Assembly: GCF_012911895.1 (NCBI RefSeq)
Contig: NZ_JAAXCV010000031.1
Coordinates: 50,272 to 114,271, forward strand
Source of the DNA: Bacillus sp. RO3
Lineage (GTDB): Bacteria > Bacillota > Bacilli > Bacillales > Bacillaceae_B
DNA: 64,000 nucleotides
Direction: 5' to 3'
The position numbers and the translations under genes were made by a program. Of the stretch, positions 53,442 through 62,551 are shown piece by piece (within the stretch, counting starts at the first letter, position 1; the number at the start of each line of letters is the position of its first letter). The notes under the pieces were generated by a model that was given only the letters and a program-made list of their open reading frames with translations, ran no database searches and had not been told where the DNA came from.

Positions 53442-54857
53442 ATGAGCGTGAAACGTGAAGACGTTCTGGAAATCATTGAAGCGATTGGCGGCAAGGATAA
53501 TATCCGCACAGCCACTCATTGTGTGACTCGACTTCGGCTTGTGCTGAATGATGAGAAAAAAGTTGATAAAGAAAAATTAGAGGCGATCGATCTTGTGAAA
53601 GGTTCGTTCTCTTCCAACGGGCAGTTCCAGGTTGTCATCGGACAAGGTCTTGTCAATAAAGCGTATCAAATTTTAGCAGAAGAAACAGGGATCGAGCAGG
53701 CTTCCAAGCAGGATGTGAAGGATGCTGCCTCTCAGAATCTGAATCCCCTGCAGCGTGCCATCAAGGTACTCGCTGATATCTTCATTCCGATCCTTCCTGC
53801 CATCGTAACGGCGGGTCTGTTGATGGGTCTGAATAATATTTTGACCGGACCGGGGATTTTCTATGATGAGAAATCGGTCATCGAGGTTCATAAGCAATGG
53901 GCAGATTTCGCGTCCATCATTAACCTGATTGCCAACACGGCCTTTGTATTCCTGCCTGGGTTGATCGGTTGGTCTGCGGTCAAGCGTTTTGGCGGAAGTC
54001 CATTACTCGGTATTGTATTAGGTCTTATGCTTGTTCATCCGGACTTATTGAACGCCTGGTCTTATGCAAGTGCAGAAAAGATTCCTACGTGGAACTTATT
54101 CGGATTTGAAGTCGACAAGATCGGGTATCAAGGACAAGTCCTGCCGATTCTATTCGCTTCTTATCTGTTAGCAAAAATTGAAATGTTCCTGGATAAGAGA
54201 GTTCATGATTCCATCAAGCTATTGGTCGTGGCACCAGTTGCACTCTTAATCACCGGATTTGCGTCATTCATCTTGATCGGACCGGTTACGTTCTTTATCG
54301 GTAACCTATTAACAGACGGTGTCGTTTGGGTATTTGACTCTGCTTCCTGGTTAGGTGGATTGCTGTATGGCGGTCTGTATGCCGTGATGGTTATCACAGG
54401 TATGCACCATACCTTCCTTGCAGTAGACTTACAGCTGGTAGGAAGCCAGGGCGGAACATTCCTATGGCCTATCCTGGCACTATCGAATATCGCCCAGGGT
54501 TCAGCAGCCCTTGCCATGATGTTCGTGGCGAAGAAAGAAAACGAAAAGCTTCGTGGTCTTGCAGGTACGTCTGCCATTTCGGCTTATTTAGGAATTACAG
54601 AACCGGCTATGTTCGGGGTTAACCTACGCTACCGCTATCCGTTCATCAGTGCCTTGATCGGTTCTGCCATCGGTGGTGTGCTGCTTGCCATGACTGGAAC
54701 AAAGGCGTTCTCCATCGGTGTCGGTGGATTACCTGGATTCCTGTCCATCATTCCTGAATACTGGCTGTCATTCTTCATCGGAATGGCCATCTGTATCGTC
54801 GTACCATTCGTCCTGACTATGGTCTGGTCGAAATTCAGCAAAAACCAAGCAATCTAA
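53442..54857 (+). CDS. treP: PTS trehalose transporter, EIIBC
   Basis: A 471-residue EIIBC. The N-terminal IIB domain has its phosphocysteine in ATHCVTRLRLVL. The C-terminal IIC domain has about 10 spans and the substrate-loop motif YLGITEPAMFGVNLRY. There is no IIA domain, as in B. subtilis TreP, so a separate glucose-type IIA must supply the phosphate. It imports trehalose as trehalose-6-P. ATG 53442 behind AAGGAGGGAATTTC. Confidence 0.95.
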   Translation: MSVKREDVLEIIEAIGGKDNIRTATHCVTRLRLVLNDEKKVDKEKLEAIDLVKGSFSSNGQFQVVIGQGLVNKAYQILAEETGIEQASKQDVKDAASQNLNPLQRAIKVLADIFIPILPAIVTAGLLMGLNNILTGPGIFYDEKSVIEVHKQWADFASIINLIANTAFVFLPGLIGWSAVKRFGGSPLLGIVLGLMLVHPDLLNAWSYASAEKIPTWNLFGFEVDKIGYQGQVLPILFASYLLAKIEMFLDKRVHDSIKLLVVAPVALLITGFASFILIGPVTFFIGNLLTDGVVWVFDSASWLGGLLYGGLYAVMVITGMHHTFLAVDLQLVGSQGGTFLWPILALSNIAQGSAALAMMFVAKKENEKLRGLAGTSAISAYLGITEPAMFGVNLRYRYPFISALIGSAIGGVLLAMTGTKAFSIGVGGLPGFLSIIPEYWLSFFIGMAICIVVPFVLTMVWSKFSKNQAI

Positions 54858-54884
54858 TAAATAGATAGAGAAAACAGTTGTAAC

Positions 54885-54902
54885 AACTTGTATATACAAG
54901 TT
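54885..54902. promoter_or_regulatory. TreR operator between treP and treC
   Basis: AACTTGTATATACAAGTT is a perfect 18-bp palindrome with the TreR core, placed 27 bp after the treP stop, giving a third control point within the operon. Confidence 0.8.
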
Positions 54903-54907
54903 AAAAT

Positions 54908-54974
54908 AAGGGGGACAAATCAATTCTTACCACAGGCCTGCCCAGGCAATGTGTATCAATTGGTTGTCTCCCTT
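54908..54974 (+). terminator. Terminator/attenuator hairpin between treP and treC
   Basis: Long arms AAGGGGGACAAATCAATT and AATTGGTTGTCTCCCTT enclose a second short GCCTG/CAGGC hairpin and are followed by TTTGTTT. It could reduce readthrough into treC. Confidence 0.6.
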
Positions 54975-55002
54975 TTGTTTATAGATATGTATAGGATATT
55001 TA

Positions 55003-55195
55003 TAGGGACGGACCTTCAACAAGCTTGCAATTGCAAGGAAAGTCCGGTCCCTACGAGCCTAAAATAGCAGAATATGTGTGGAAGGTCCGTCCCTCAAAAT
55101 GGACCTAAAAATAGCTTATTCGTAGAAAGATCATGTTGGACGGGGCATGGTCACGTACAAGTGAAATCGATTGAGGTCCGTCCCTCAAAATATAA
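55003..55195. repeat. REP-like GGGACGGACC cluster
   Basis: AGGGACGGACCTT at 55003 faces AAGGTCCGTCCCT at about 55083, and another GAGGTCCGTCCCT is near 55173, each followed by CAAAAT in the last two. These are inverted REP-type units in the treP-treC gap, in the style of the GGGACAGG palindromes at 5.9-6.6 kb. Confidence 0.6.
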
Positions 55196-55215
55196 TTTAG
55201 GATGGTGTGTGAAGG

Positions 55216-56901
55216 ATGAAGCAGGCTTGGTGGAAGAAAGCGGTTGTGTATCAGATTTATCCGAAGAGTTTTTTTGATACGTCAGGAAATGGCGTTGGGG
55301 ATATTAAGGGGATTACGGCGAAGCTGGATTATTTGAAGGAGCTTGGGATTGACGTCGTATGGCTGACACCGATCTACAAAAGTCCTCAGCGCGACAACGG
55401 TTACGACATCAGCGATTATTTCAACATCCACGATGAGTATGGGACAATGGAAGATTTCGATGAGCTCCTTGACGAGGCTCACAAGCGGGGGATTAAGATC
55501 ATCATGGATATCGTCATCAACCATACATCCACGGAGAATCAGTGGTTCATTGAGTCCCGTAAGTCCAAGGACAACAAGTACCGTGATTTCTATATATGGA
55601 AGGACGGGAAAGCCGACGGCTCCGAGCCGACCAACTGGCAGTCCAAGTTCGGCGGAAATGCGTGGCAGTATGATGAAGAAACGGGTCAGTACTATCTTCA
55701 CCTCTTTGACGTCACCCAGGCTGACTTGAACTGGGAGAACGATGAAGTCCGCCAGAAGCTTTATGACATGATGCACTTCTGGCTGAAGAAAGGGGTCGAC
55801 GGCTTCCGCCTGGACGTCATCAATCTTATCTCCAAGGATCAGGACTTCCCTGATGACGACGGCTCAGTTGCACCTGGAGACGGACGTAAATTCTACACAG
55901 ACGGCCCTAAAGTCCATGACTATATGCAGGAAATGAACACGGAAGTCTTCTCTCACTATGACATTATGACAGTCGGGGAAATGTCTTCCACAACGATCGA
56001 TCACTGCATCAAATACTCTCGCCCTGACCGGAACGAGCTCAGCATGACGTTCAACTTCCATCACCTGAAGGTGGATTACCCAAACGGGGAGAAATGGTCG
56101 GTGGCTGACTTTGACTTCCTTAAACTGAAGGAAATCCTGTCTACCTGGCAGCGTGAAATGCATAAAGGCGGCGGCTGGAATGCCCTGTTCTGGTGCAACC
56201 ATGACCAGCCCCGCATCGTGTCCCGCTACGGCGATGACGGGAAGTACCATAACGAATCGGCGAAGATGCTGGCAACGACGATCCATATGATGCAGGGAAC
56301 CCCTTATATCTATCAGGGAGAAGAATTCGGGATGACGAATCCGAAATTCACAAGCATCGATGAGTACCGTGACGTTGAATCCATCAACATCTTCAATATC
56401 TTAAAAGAACAAGGGAAATCCGAAGAAGAGATCCTCGAGATCCTTCGTCATAAATCTCGTGACAACTCAAGAACGCCTGTCCAGTGGAACGGCGAAGAGA
56501 ATGCCGGATTCACAAGCGGCACCCCGTGGATCCCTGTGGCGAAAAACTATCAAGAATTCAACGCAGAACAGGCGCTGAAGGACCAAAACTCTGTCTTTTA
56601 TCACTACCAGAAGCTTAACCGCCTCCGGAAAGAATACGACATCATCGTAGACGGAGATTATCAGCTGATCCTCGAAGATCACCAGGACATCTTCGCCTAT
56701 GTCAGAAATCGTGACGGGGAAAAATTACTTGTCGTGAATAACTTCTATGGTCACGACACCGACTTCACCCTCCCTGCTGAAGTAGAAGTTGACGGCTGGT
56801 CAAGCGAGGTCCTATTATCGAATTATGACGACACAGCGAATCAATATCAAAACGTTACCCTACGACCTTATGAGTCAGTCGTATTTCGGTTTACTAAATA
56901 A
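55216..56901 (+). CDS. treC: Alpha,alpha-phosphotrehalase (GH13)
   Basis: A 561-residue GH13 enzyme opening WWKKAVVYQIYPKSFFDTSG. GVDGFRLDVINLISKD has the nucleophile Asp, DIMTVGEMSSTT the acid/base Glu, and WCNHDQPRIVSRYGDDG the third acidic residue. It splits trehalose-6-P into glucose and glucose-6-P in the cytosol (called treA in B. subtilis). It follows treP after an unusually long 358-bp gap. Confidence 0.95.
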   Translation: MKQAWWKKAVVYQIYPKSFFDTSGNGVGDIKGITAKLDYLKELGIDVVWLTPIYKSPQRDNGYDISDYFNIHDEYGTMEDFDELLDEAHKRGIKIIMDIVINHTSTENQWFIESRKSKDNKYRDFYIWKDGKADGSEPTNWQSKFGGNAWQYDEETGQYYLHLFDVTQADLNWENDEVRQKLYDMMHFWLKKGVDGFRLDVINLISKDQDFPDDDGSVAPGDGRKFYTDGPKVHDYMQEMNTEVFSHYDIMTVGEMSSTTIDHCIKYSRPDRNELSMTFNFHHLKVDYPNGEKWSVADFDFLKLKEILSTWQREMHKGGGWNALFWCNHDQPRIVSRYGDDGKYHNESAKMLATTIHMMQGTPYIYQGEEFGMTNPKFTSIDEYRDVESINIFNILKEQGKSEEEILEILRHKSRDNSRTPVQWNGEENAGFTSGTPWIPVAKNYQEFNAEQALKDQNSVFYHYQKLNRLRKEYDIIVDGDYQLILEDHQDIFAYVRNRDGEKLLVVNNFYGHDTDFTLPAEVEVDGWSSEVLLSNYDDTANQYQNVTLRPYESVVFRFTK

Positions 56902-56908
56902 GAATGCT

Positions 56909-56944
56909 AAAGACGTTTAGAGTACTTACTCTAAACGTCTTTTT
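56909..56944 (+). terminator. Terminator of treC
   Basis: AAAGACGTTTAGAG and CTCTAAACGTCTTTT form a 14-bp stem with a T-run. Confidence 0.9.
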
Positions 56945-57154
56945 GTTAACCTCACTTACTTATTAGTTAACATTAAACTCTACTTATGTCATAATGAAAA
57001 AAAAGCTCTTTTCGCAAAGATTATTGCTTTTTACATAAGCTCTGCAAGGCTTTAATGAAAAAGGCCAGATGACGATTTTGAATCGTCTGAGCTAAATGTA
57101 TCAATAGATGATAGTAATGATGACTATCATTCTGGTTTAGGGTACTATCACACA

Positions 57155-57294
57155 CATGCTCAGAAAGTTGATTGGAGCGGAAGGATGCTCGACTCCTGCG
57201 GGAATAGCTGGACAGGTGAGATCCCACAGGACAACGCCCGAGGAGGCTCACCGCCAGCCCCGTGGAAAGCGAGCATCCTGCAGCGGAAATCAAC
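57155..57294. repeat. Bacillus ~140-bp imperfect palindromic repeat, copy 2
   Basis: Same element as at 53029-53167: GTTGATTGGAGCGGAAGG at the left, GCAGCGGAAATCAAC at the right, and CATGCTCAGA in the left flank of both. With copy 1 it brackets treP-treC. Confidence 0.8.
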
Positions 57295-57363
57295 TTCTAC
57301 TGTCTTCTTCAGGAAAGCAACTAAGTTTACGAAAAGAGCCTAAAGAAAAAAGGGGTTTCCGCC

Positions 57364-57540
57364 ATGACTACCACACTTAGTATGAGAACCACTCTTGAAG
57401 AAATGGAACAAAAAAGAACCGAGCTGCAGAACTCTGCCCTTACCCTCGGACTTGCCCATCCTGTCACCGTCCGCCTGAGTCAGGAGCTCGATGAAGTCTT
57501 TAATAAACATGAGGCCATAAAAAGGGAGTCCAACCATTAA
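57364..57540 (+). CDS. Spo0E-family aspartyl-phosphate phosphatase (58 aa)
   Basis: Reads MTTTLSMRTTLEEMEQKRTE, then LQNSALTLGLAHPVTVRLSQ and ELDEVFNKHEAIKRESNH. The SQELD motif with a hydrophobic helix before it marks the Spo0E family, which removes phosphate from Spo0A-P and so delays sporulation. Its size is normal for the short members. AAAAGGGG lies 8 nt before the ATG. It stands between treC and a convergent lipoprotein gene. Confidence 0.75.
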   Translation: MTTTLSMRTTLEEMEQKRTELQNSALTLGLAHPVTVRLSQELDEVFNKHEAIKRESNH

Positions 57541-57545
57541 AAAAA

Positions 57546-57565
57546 GACCGTGCATACGCACAGTC
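57546..57565 (-). terminator. Terminator of the lipoprotein gene
   Basis: GACCGTGC/GCACAGTC (one mismatch) around ATAC. On the minus strand it runs into a tract of seven or more T. Confidence 0.75.
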
Positions 57566-57572
57566 TCGTTTA

Positions 57573-58178
57573 TCATTCTGTCGCTCCCTCTTCCCCTTCA
57601 GTTGCCAGGAAGAAAATCGCCGCAACCTTCCAGCCGTCTTCTTTCTTATGGAAAACAGTCACCTGCTTACCGGAACGGGTCACTTCTTTATCACTGTTCG
57701 GGTCCTTCGTCGTCGCTTCGATTTCAGCATAGACGTCGGCCTTTTTGCCATTGGCGTAATTGATGATCTTCACATTTTCAACCGTACGCTTCGAGTCTAC
57801 GGAATCAAAGATCTGCTTCACATATCTCTCTTCATCTTCATATTTAAAATTCACCGGTGTTTTTGAGATGACACTCATGTATGAATCGTAATCTTCTTCG
57901 TTAAACGCATCAATATATTGATTAAAGGCTCCATTGATCGCCGTTTTCTCTTCCTCAGGAATTCCCTCAGCTTCCTCAAGGGCGCCTGCATCCTCAACGA
58001 TCTGCGTCATTTGATTAAGAGATGCCGCTTCATCTGTAGAGGGATCCTCACTTGGGTTTACCTCTTCTGTACTGTTCCCGTTCTCTTCCTTCTTCTCTTC
58101 GTCTGAACCGCAAGCACCCAATAATAATGTACTCATGCCAATTCCCAACATGATTTTCTTCCAATGCTGTTTCGACAA
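57573..58178 (-). CDS. Lipoprotein of unknown function (NTF2-like fold possible)
   Basis: A 201-residue protein. The signal peptide ends in the lipobox LLGAC (lipidated Cys), followed by an acidic linker. A domain with INGAFNQYIDAFNEEDYDSY, VENVKIINYANGKKADVYAE and SGKQVTVFHKKEDGWKVAAI has the helix-then-sheet pattern of NTF2-like/DUF4878 lipoproteins. It sits between treC and treR on the opposite strand, splitting the tre cluster. Confidence 0.78.
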   Translation of the reverse strand: MSKQHWKKIMLGIGMSTLLLGACGSDEEKKEENGNSTEEVNPSEDPSTDEAASLNQMTQIVEDAGALEEAEGIPEEEKTAINGAFNQYIDAFNEEDYDSYMSVISKTPVNFKYEDEERYVKQIFDSVDSKRTVENVKIINYANGKKADVYAEIEATTKDPNSDKEVTRSGKQVTVFHKKEDGWKVAAIFFLATEGEEGATE

Positions 58179-58296
58179 TGCTCTTCACCCTTTTCTAAAA
58201 TTTGCGCTATCTCCATTCTATTGAAAATATTCACAACACTCAAGTTCAATCTCATCTCTTCCTATTAATTATGGTAAAATAATAGATGGTGATCAT

Positions 58297-59019
58297 ATGA
58301 CGAGAAGCAATAAATACCAACAAATATTTGAAGATCTATCTAAAAAAATACAAAACGGCACCTATACAGCGAACTCCATCCTGCCATCGGAAAACGAGCT
58401 CTCTGTGATGTACAAGACTTCACGTGAGACAATTCGTAAAGCGCTTACATTGCTCGCTCAAAGAGGGCTGATCCAGAAACTGCGGGGCAAAGGATCCCTC
58501 GTATTGGATGTATCCCGGATGAGCTTTCCCGTCTCAGGCCTGGTGAGCTTTAAAGAGCTGCAGACTTCCATGGGCCGGGATGAGATTGAAACGTCCGTTC
58601 ATGAATTCGGCTTGATCGGTGCCGGCCATCAGCTGGGATCTGTCCTCGAGACATCAGCCGATTCTGAAGTATGGGAAGTGGTCCGCTCGCGCCGGATAGG
58701 CGGGGAGCGAATCATCCTCGACAAGTCCTATTTCCTTAAAGGACAGGTACCTCTTCTCACGAAAGAAATATGCGAGAACTCCATCTACGAGTACCTGGAA
58801 GGCGACCTGCACCTTCCCATCGATTTCGCCAAAAAAGAAATCGTCGTGGAAGAATGCACCGATGAAGACAGGAAATACCTTGATTTACATGACTACGACC
58901 ATGTCGTTGTCGTAAAGAATTATGTGCACCTGAAAGACGCCACCCTGTTCGAATACACCGAATCCCGGCACCGCCTCGATATGTTCCGGTTTGTTGATTT
59001 CGCCCGGAGAAAGCATTAG
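58297..59019 (+). CDS. treR: Trehalose operon repressor (GntR family)
   Basis: A 240-residue GntR/HutC regulator. The winged helix is KYQQIFEDLSKKIQNGTY, LPSENELSVMYKTSRETIRK and ALTLLAQRGLIQKLRGKGS. A UTRA effector domain follows (WEVVRSRRIGGERIILDKSY, VVVKNYVHLKDATLFEYTES). It should bind trehalose-6-P and release the TTGTATATACAA operators at 53.2 and 54.9 kb. Unlike B. subtilis, treR is separated from treC by two other genes. Confidence 0.92.
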   Translation: MTRSNKYQQIFEDLSKKIQNGTYTANSILPSENELSVMYKTSRETIRKALTLLAQRGLIQKLRGKGSLVLDVSRMSFPVSGLVSFKELQTSMGRDEIETSVHEFGLIGAGHQLGSVLETSADSEVWEVVRSRRIGGERIILDKSYFLKGQVPLLTKEICENSIYEYLEGDLHLPIDFAKKEIVVEECTDEDRKYLDLHDYDHVVVVKNYVHLKDATLFEYTESRHRLDMFRFVDFARRKH

Positions 59020-59100
59020 GATGTCGACTTGTGTGGGGAATGAGAACGTCCACCATGTTGTACCCACATTCTCAGACAAAACAAGCGACTCACACACAAA

Positions 59101-59130
59101 AAAACGGCCCTTCACCAGAAGGGCCGTTTT
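59101..59130. terminator. Bidirectional terminator between treR and degU
   Basis: AAAACGGCCCTTC pairs with GAAGGGCCGTTTT nearly perfectly, with A- and T-runs on the two sides, serving both converging genes. Confidence 0.85.
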
Positions 59131-59156
59131 CTCAACAACAAATTCACAATAGACAA

Positions 59157-59834
59157 TTATCGTACTTCCACCCAACCGTTCTTGATCGCAGTCACGACTG
59201 CCTGGGTGCGGTCATTCACATTCATCTTTTGAAGGATGTTACTTACATGATTCTTGACCGTTTTCTCACTGATATACAGGCCTTCACCGATACCACGGTT
59301 GCTCTTGCCGTCTGCCAGCATTTGCAGTACTTCACACTCGCGACGAGTCAACAGGTGAAGAGGGCGGCGAACTTCGGATTGTTGGAATCCACCTGAATTT
59401 TGGGCGTTTGCCAGGCGCTTGTATTCTGCAACCAGGTTGTGTGTCACTTTAGGGTGGACATATGAGCCACCTTCTGCGACGATTTTCACGGCATTTACAA
59501 GGGCGTCTGAGTCCATCTCCTTCAACAGGTAACCGAGTGCCCCTGTTTTCAGCGCGTGGTTTACGTAGTTTTCGTCATCGTGGATAGATAGGATGATGAC
59601 CTTCGTATCCGGGTATCTGTCCATCAATTCACGCGTTGCTTCTACACCGTTTATTTCAGGCATATTGATATCCATCAGCACGACATCCGGTTCGTGTGTT
59701 TCTACCAGGTTCATGGCTTCTGAACCGTCATCGCCTTCTGCCACTACGTTAAAAGAAGGTTCGAATTCAAGGATTCGTTTTACTCCCTCTCTGAAAAGCT
59801 GATGATCATCAATGATAACAATATTTGTTGCCAT
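59157..59834 (-). CDS. degU: Response regulator DegU
   Basis: A 225-residue NarL/FixJ-family regulator. The receiver carries D55 in [14 protein letters not shown]. The LuxR-type helix-turn-helix has [15 protein letters not shown] and [19 protein letters not shown]. It is phosphorylated by DegS, encoded 32 bp upstream, and controls exoenzymes, competence, motility and biofilm genes. The exopolysaccharide locus and secreted enzymes in this window are plausible targets. Confidence 0.96.
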   Translation of the reverse strand: MATNIVIIDDHQLFREGVKRILEFEPSFNVVAEGDDGSEAMNLVETHEPDVVLMDINMPEINGVEATRELMDRYPDTKVIILSIHDDENYVNHALKTGALGYLLKEMDSDALVNAVKIVAEGGSYVHPKVTHNLVAEYKRLANAQNSGGFQQSEVRRPLHLLTRRECEVLQMLADGKSNRGIGEGLYISEKTVKNHVSNILQKMNVNDRTQAVVTAIKNGWVEVR

Positions 59835-59866
59835 GTCTTTCGCCTCCCTAAGCCTTCGAAAAAAAT

Positions 59867-61009
59867 TTACTTATTAAGCGGTACCTGGATCAGAATCACC
59901 GTTCCAGCGCCTACTTTTGAGTCAATCGTGATGTCTCCTTCGAGAAGGTCGACACGTTCTTTCATCCCCATGATGCCAAAGGATCCCGTTTTTTCTTTAT
60001 CTTGATCGAATCCTTTGCCGTTGTCTTTGATGACAACTGTTATTTGGTCTTTCTTTACTTCAACTTTAACTTGTATATGTGATGCTTCAGCGTGCTTCAG
60101 TGCGTTCTGGACACTTTCCTGTATCAATCGGAACAGAGCGACTTCGTATTTGGAAGGAAGTCTGATATCGAGACCCATATTCACAAACTGAATGGACGTC
60201 TCCTGGTTATACTCTTCGATTGTACTTAAGTATTTTTTGAGGGTCGGAATCAATCCCAGGTCATCAAGCGCCATGGGTCTCAGATCGTATATGATCCGGC
60301 GGACCTCATATAGGGCGGAGCGGACCATCCGTTTGAGATCACGGATTTCCTTGATGGCATCGTCTGCACCTTTTTCCCGGTACACACGTTCAATCAAATC
60401 GGAACGCATCAGGACATTGGCCATCATCTGAGCCGGACCGTCATGAATTTCACGGGACAAGCGTTTCCTCTCGTCTTCCTGTGCCTCAATGATTCTGAGG
60501 CCGAAATCCTGCCGCTGCTTCGCGTCCTCTAACGCCTCATTGACTTGCCTTAAATCACTGTTTAAATAATTGAGAACGACGGATATTTGCGAGCAAAGAT
60601 TTTCTGCCCGTTCAATCGTATCCTCAAGTGCGTGCAAGCGTCGTTCGAGTTCATCACGGCGACCTCTCAGCTGTTTTTCCTGCTGCCTATTCATGGACAG
60701 CTTCATCTGCAGGTCATGAGCCTTCTCGTACGCTTCTCTTACCTGATCTTCCGAGTAGGTTTGAAAATGCTTGCTTACTTCAGATAGTCTGAGCCGTGCT
60801 AACTTGGATTTCTGATGGAGAAGATCCCCTTCATCAATCACCTTCACGACCATTTCTTTCACTTCTAATAACTCTTTCAACAATTCTTCATAATCAGTTC
60901 GACATTGCTCGCCAATCTGGAAGATTTCATCCTTACTTTCGTCAACTGTATCGACCATCTTCTCAAGGATGCTATCCAACATTTTGGTGTCTATTTTCCT
61001 TAATGGCAC
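59867..61009 (-). CDS. degS: Sensor histidine kinase DegS
   Basis: A 380-residue soluble kinase without membrane spans. A long coiled-coil sensor domain ([20 protein letters not shown] ... [13 protein letters not shown] segment) leads to the H box [20 protein letters not shown] and the ATPase motifs [18 protein letters not shown] and [18 protein letters not shown] at 61009 is preferred as start because AGAGGGGT precedes it. A TATAAT with TG extension lies at 61329-61334, giving a ~320-nt leader. Confidence 0.95.
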   Translation of the reverse strand: MPLRKIDTKMLDSILEKMVDTVDESKDEIFQIGEQCRTDYEELLKELLEVKEMVVKVIDEGDLLHQKSKLARLRLSEVSKHFQTYSEDQVREAYEKAHDLQMKLSMNRQQEKQLRGRRDELERRLHALEDTIERAENLCSQISVVLNYLNSDLRQVNEALEDAKQRQDFGLRIIEAQEDERKRLSREIHDGPAQMMANVLMRSDLIERVYREKGADDAIKEIRDLKRMVRSALYEVRRIIYDLRPMALDDLGLIPTLKKYLSTIEEYNQETSIQFVNMGLDIRLPSKYEVALFRLIQESVQNALKHAEASHIQVKVEVKKDQITVVIKDNGKGFDQDKEKTGSFGIMGMKERVDLLEGDITIDSKVGAGTVILIQVPLNK

Positions 61010-61328
61010 GGTACACCCCTCTTTTGTTCCACGATCGTTGTCCACCTGAATGAGGCTTTTCTTACATGGTGTTGAGCGGGTATGTAGTGGAAGATCAGGC
61101 CTATTGTATATGCCTTTAGACCTACCAACCCGTCTATAAAATAGTACCTTTTCAATATTCCATGTAAACGCATGAAACTCCTTTATTCATCTAGGCATAT
61201 TCCTACGAATGACTCCAATCAAGGGAATGGATTCCCTATAAAAGGAAGAGAATGAATGGCAATTCTCTAGACCATTCGGCTTCCCCTTTAGGAGCTTTGG
61301 AACAACTGAAGTATTACTATCAGCGTCC

Positions 61329-61337
61329 ATTATACCA
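61329..61337 (-). promoter_or_regulatory. Candidate extended -10 promoter for degS-degU
   Basis: On the minus strand TGGTATAAT gives TGn plus a perfect TATAAT; the -35 is poor. The segment 61046-61498 holds no gene; it is the leader between the divergent degS and yvyE. Confidence 0.45.
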
Positions 61338-61546
61338 TGTCATATATTGTCGGAGATTAAAGTTTGATTACATTGTATTACCATTATTTCATGAAGAACC
61401 AGTTTTTTCCTGATATAGTGGATGATCTTCATAATTTATGTGCAATCCGTTCTACTTTTATATATAGTAGATAGTAAATACAAATAAAGAATAACCGCAT
61501 GATTCGCCTTTATTCATACATATGGAAACGGAAAGGAGAAACGGGA

Positions 61547-62197
61547 TTGCTACATCATTATCATACCGTCAAAGGGTCCGGGGAACATGAAATCACGATT
61601 GAACGTTCAAGATTCATTACGTATGTGAACCGGGCAGAAACCGAAGAAGAAGCACAGGAATTCATCGCAGATATTAAGAAAAAGCACTGGGATGCGAATC
61701 ACAACTGTTCAGCCTATATGATAGGGGAAAATAATCTCATCCAAAAAGCGAATGACGACGGAGAACCGAGTGGCACCGCTGGGGTACCCATGCTTGAGGT
61801 GTTAAAAAAGCGTGATCTCAAAGACACAGTCGTCGTGGTGACCCGTTATTTCGGCGGCATCAAGCTCGGTGCCGGCGGACTGATCAGGGCGTATGGACGT
61901 GCCACATCTGAAGGCTTGAACGCCACGGGGATCGTGGAAAGAAGTCTGATGCGCATCATGAAGGCAACCATCGACTATACGTGGCTCGGTAAAGTGGAAA
62001 ATGAAATAAGGTCCTCCCGCTTTCAATTGAAGGACATTCATTACCTGGAAGCCGTCGAGGTCGAAGTCTATGTCGAAGAGGCGAATAAGACTTCATTCAC
62101 AGAATGGATGACGGAGCTGACAAATGGACAGGCTGACATACAAGAAGGCGAAGTGGAATACCTTGAAACGCCTGTTGTAACCGACACGAAAAAATAA
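61547..62197 (+). CDS. yvyE: YigZ/IMPACT-family protein YvyE
   Basis: A 216-residue two-domain protein. The N-terminal part is IMPACT-like: HHYHTVKGSGEHEITIERSR, HWDANHNCSAYMIG, NDDGEPSGTAGVPMLEVL, VVVVTRYFGGIKLGAGGLIR. The C-terminal ferredoxin-like domain is DUF1949. TTG at 61547 after AAAGGAGAAACGGGA matches the start of the B. subtilis protein better than the upstream ATG. It sits beside degS on the opposite strand as in B. subtilis. Biochemical role unclear. Confidence 0.93.
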   Translation: MLHHYHTVKGSGEHEITIERSRFITYVNRAETEEEAQEFIADIKKKHWDANHNCSAYMIGENNLIQKANDDGEPSGTAGVPMLEVLKKRDLKDTVVVVTRYFGGIKLGAGGLIRAYGRATSEGLNATGIVERSLMRIMKATIDYTWLGKVENEIRSSRFQLKDIHYLEAVEVEVYVEEANKTSFTEWMTELTNGQADIQEGEVEYLETPVVTDTKK

Positions 62198-62385
62198 TGC
62201 CATTGGAAAAATCTTTTTTCTTACAAAGACATCATTCAACTCATACTAATCGTATAGAAGGAAAAATGCCTCTTTCGACGGATAGAGAAATACACTTTTT
62301 TCACCTACAATGGTGAAATCGATCGGACGTGCCGACGTTTAGTCTCAATCAGTTAATGGGTAGTTATAAAATAACATGTTCCTTT

Positions 62386-62414
62386 TGAAACTTTTCGCTA
62401 AAATCCGTCGTCTA
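62386..62414 (+). promoter_or_regulatory. ECF sigma (SigM/X/W-type) promoter upstream of tagO
   Basis: TGAAAC, a 17-bp spacer and CGTCTA fit the consensus shared by the Bacillus envelope-stress sigma factors. A SigA-like TTGCAC-N16-TATTCT lies closer to the gene at about 62482-62509. The remaining 62198-62551 sequence shows no gene. Confidence 0.6.
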
Positions 62415-62551
62415 ATGATGAAAGCCTCTGTTTTCACTAATGGATCCACTACGTATTTTAGTAAATTCTTCCCTTAAAAAAATGGTTGCACAACATTAAA
62501 TATGTGGTATTCTTACAATTGGAGTGCCATAGAAGAAAAAGAGGTGAACGA

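Noticed and set aside
55282..56286. Long minus-strand frames opposite treC
   Set aside because: Codon-bias shadows of a well-conserved GH13 gene.
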